6,634 nucleotides of DNA from JBBRMU01 sp038230655 (GTDB lineage Bacteria; Patescibacteriota; Microgenomatia; UBA1406; GWC2-37-13): positions 1 to 6,634 of the forward strand of contig JBBRMU010000038.1 in the NCBI GenBank assembly GCA_038230655.1, given 5' to 3'. The notes under the pieces are model-generated. The model had not been told where the DNA came from, did not search any database, and worked only from the letters and a program-made list of their open reading frames with translations. The position numbers and the translations under genes were made by a program. Positions 4,635 through 6,634 of the stretch are shown one piece after another. The first letter of the stretch is position 1. Every line of letters begins with the position of its first letter.

Positions 4635-6634
4635 ATGAAAAAGATGGTCTTTTCTAAATTGAGGTCGTTGATTTTTTTTAGCGTTATCTCCACGATTGTG
4701 GTAGTCTTTTTTTGGGTGGGTTCTCTCACACTTCTTTCACCTCTTTCCAAAACACTCTCCCCAGGAACATCAGGCCTCATTTTTGGAGTAGTTAATTTTC
4801 CAAAAAATACTACCGATTTTATATTTTCTCCCTCAAATCATGACAAATCTTCACTAGGGAATAATTTAACTCAACGAAATCAAGATGTTCTTGCAGCAAC
4901 AGACTCCGTCTTCACTAGCCCTTCGGTGATCAACTTCAACGTTGATGCTATTTTTAACAAGGGGGTCTTAGTGAACGGATCTCTTAAAGTTGTCGGTGAT
5001 CTAACGGCGCCTAATGTTATTTATAGTGTTACCGGCGTTGCAGGGATTGGTATAACCGCTGGTCAAAAACCAGTCATAACAAATACAGGAGTTTTATCCG
5101 TTGGCGGGAAAAATGGTGCTGTTGCTTTGGAACCAGGAAACGGTATAACTATCGAAGGTCTAAAAATTACAAGTACTGCCTTAACATCTCTGTCAGCTGG
5201 AAATGGAATCTCAGTTTCCGGAAATGCCATTACAAACAGCGGTGTAACTTCTCTCGCAGGTACTAGTAACCAAGTAATTGTCTCTGCTTCAACTGGTGGT
5301 GTGACTTTAACTCTTCCTCAAAGTATCGGAACTGCTTCATCTCCTAGTTTCTCAACTTTGACATTAACTGGTGCTGAGACACTGACATTAGGAACTGGCT
5401 CTTCAACGAATGGCTCAATAATCTTAAAAAATAGTACTAACGGCAACTCAACGACGATCCAACCTGGAGCAGCATCTAATAACATTGCCTTTACACTTCC
5501 AACCGATGCTGGAACTCTCAACTATGTGCTGACTACAGATGGGACAGGTGTCTTAGCATGGCAGTCTGTTTCTGGAGTCGGAAGTCTTACCGGGACAGGG
5601 ACTATTGGAAGGATTGCAAAGTTTAACAGCAGTAACTCAATTACAGATTCTTTACTTTCTGAAAGTGGGACAATAGTTACGGTCGGAGGAAATTTATCGG
5701 CTTCAGGAACAACGGGTTTGACGTTATCTGGAAATGGTGCAAACTTTTCTTTTTCTGGAACTGGAACACACACAATTTCTGCCTCTCCTGGAACTTTATC
5801 ACTAGGAGCGGTCACTCTCGTAGGTACGGTTAGTGGTGCAAATCAAAATCTTTCGGGAGTAGGCAATATATCCGCGAACTCCACTTCAAACAATATTTCT
5901 GGCTTTGGAACGATTAACGGGGCCGATATTTCTGGAGGAACTCTAACTGGTGGAATATTATCCGGAGGTTTTTATAAAGCAGATGGCGTTTCTGTGGTAG
6001 GCAGTTTTTTACTCACACTAGGAAGTAGCAGTGACTATTTTCATATAAATAATGGGGCTAGCAATGTTTTTGATGTCAAAGGTGATGGCTCGATTGTTGC
6101 TTCAAATACAATTGCTGGGCTAACCGGTATAAATTCCTCTGGGACAATTACATTTTCTGGTTTAACCGCTAATCAATTTGTTAAAACTACAACCGGTGGT
6201 CAGCTGACGACTTCACAATATATTGATCTTACTTCGGAAGTCACAGGGACTCTTCCGATTAACAAAGGTGGTACAAATGGGACTGCAACTCCTACTCTAG
6301 GCGGAGTCGCTTATGGCGATGGCTCTGCCTATGTCTTTACTTCTGCTGGAACTAGTAGTTATGTGCTCACTTCAAATGGTGCGGCTGCTCCAACATGGAC
6401 AGATATATCATCAGGCGGATCAGTCGGACCATGGACTTTAAGTGGAACTAGTCTCTACCCTGACTCAACTACTTATGATGTTGGTATCGGATTAACAAAC
6501 CCTGGTACTAAACTTGATGTGGCAGGAGTAGGAAGATTCTCCACAGGCCTTACCTTAACTTCAGGAGCACTTAATCTTACTTCAACTTCTGGGGCAATTA
6601 GTGCTACAGGTCTAGGAGCATCAACCATCTCTAC
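4635..6634 (+). CDS. Large fibre/adhesin-like surface protein with N-terminal membrane anchor, partial at 3' end
   Basis: The frame runs from the ATG at 4635 to the window edge without a stop, giving 666 residues. The N-terminus has a basic start (MKKMVFSKLR) and one hydrophobic segment (about 11-34), a signal anchor or uncleaved signal peptide. The rest is exported and very rich in Gly, Ser, Thr, Asn and Val, as in beta-rich fibres. Family-like modules are DAGTLNYVLTTDGTG..AW (291-309), GTGTIGRIAKFNSSNSITDS (320-339), GTLPINKGGTNGTATPTLGG (538-557), SAGTSSYVLTSNG....TW (570-588) and YDVGIGLTNPGTKLDVAG (614-631). I know these from phage tail-fibre-like proteins and giant CPR surface proteins, which often end in an intramolecular chaperone domain; that end is not visible here. 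No Shine-Dalgarno is seen. An in-frame ATG at 4527 would add 36 residues. It is transcribed divergently from the ATPase-like operon. Surface-fibre class is well supported; ligand and function are unknown. Confidence 0.85.
   Translation, partial: MKKMVFSKLRSLIFFSVISTIVVVFFWVGSLTLLSPLSKTLSPGTSGLIFGVVNFPKNTTDFIFSPSNHDKSSLGNNLTQRNQDVLAATDSVFTSPSVINFNVDAIFNKGVLVNGSLKVVGDLTAPNVIYSVTGVAGIGITAGQKPVITNTGVLSVGGKNGAVALEPGNGITIEGLKITSTALTSLSAGNGISVSGNAITNSGVTSLAGTSNQVIVSASTGGVTLTLPQSIGTASSPSFSTLTLTGAETLTLGTGSSTNGSIILKNSTNGNSTTIQPGAASNNIAFTLPTDAGTLNYVLTTDGTGVLAWQSVSGVGSLTGTGTIGRIAKFNSSNSITDSLLSESGTIVTVGGNLSASGTTGLTLSGNGANFSFSGTGTHTISASPGTLSLGAVTLVGTVSGANQNLSGVGNISANSTSNNISGFGTINGADISGGTLTGGILSGGFYKADGVSVVGSFLLTLGSSSDYFHINNGASNVFDVKGDGSIVASNTIAGLTGINSSGTITFSGLTANQFVKTTTGGQLTTSQYIDLTSEVTGTLPINKGGTNGTATPTLGGVAYGDGSAYVFTSAGTSSYVLTSNGAAAPTWTDISSGGSVGPWTLSGTSLYPDSTTYDVGIGLTNPGTKLDVAGVGRFSTGLTLTSGALNLTSTSGAISATGLGASTIS
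5505..5576 (+). repeat. Fibre module copy 1 (residues 291-314)
   Basis: This coding repeat has the pattern D/S-A-G-T-x-x-Y-V-L-T-x-(D/N)-G-x-G/A-...-W-x-x-(V/I)-S. It is a typical spacing module in fibre-like proteins. A second, diverged copy lies at 6342-6413. The similarity is clear in protein and weaker in DNA. Confidence 0.6.
6342..6413 (+). repeat. Fibre module copy 2 (residues 570-593)
   Basis: Second copy of the module at 5505-5576: AGT..YVLT..G is kept, followed by a Trp and an I-S pair. It comes directly after a GGTNGTATPTLGGVAYGDG segment, an order I recall from other fibre-like proteins. Confidence 0.6.

Noticed and set aside
4550..5815. Minus-strand frames at 4550-4780, 5318-5521 and 5522-5815
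   Set aside because: They run antisense to the fibre gene; their Pro/Val/Glu-rich products are what Gly/Ser/Thr-rich coding gives when read in reverse.
1..6634. Recoded TGA (as in some CPR lineages)
   Set aside because: All genes read through with the standard code and none needs TGA as a sense codon.
1..6634. CRISPR array, insertion sequence or integrase
   Set aside because: No regularly spaced direct repeats, terminal inverted repeats or transposase-like reading frames were seen.

Overview
The window looks like bacterial DNA from a candidate-phyla (CPR/Patescibacteria) lineage, perhaps Microgenomates-like. It is AT-rich, uses the standard code, packs genes tightly, shows no Shine-Dalgarno sequences, and carries a surface protein built from modules I associate with giant CPR fibre proteins. 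The taxonomic placement is inference; there is no rRNA or other marker gene.

Positions 1-4106 (minus strand) hold a five-gene operon in the classical F-type ATPase order: c-like, b-like, delta-like, alpha, gamma (gamma runs off the left edge). Gaps are only 2, 2, 17 and 10 bases. The alpha and gamma subunits are clearly F1-type. The membrane and stalk parts deviate strongly. The c-like protein is 255 residues, with a signal peptide and about 155 exported residues in front of a two-helix c-type hairpin, and the hairpin lacks the ion-binding carboxylate. The b-like protein has no transmembrane segment. The delta-like protein is short at its end. No a subunit precedes the c-like gene. A beta subunit would be expected to the left of the window but cannot be seen.

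Positions 4107-4634 are an AT-rich divergent intergenic region with candidate promoters facing both ways. Positions 4635-6634 (plus strand) hold the first 666 residues of a large membrane-anchored, fibre-like surface protein, rich in Gly, Ser and Thr, which continues beyond the window.

Working hypothesis: this is an F1-like ATPase that no longer moves ions and instead is coupled to an exported domain on the c-like rotor subunit. That exported domain resembles a module found in fibre proteins like the one encoded divergently next door. The losses and the fusion are visible in the sequence; the mechanical or surface role is inference.
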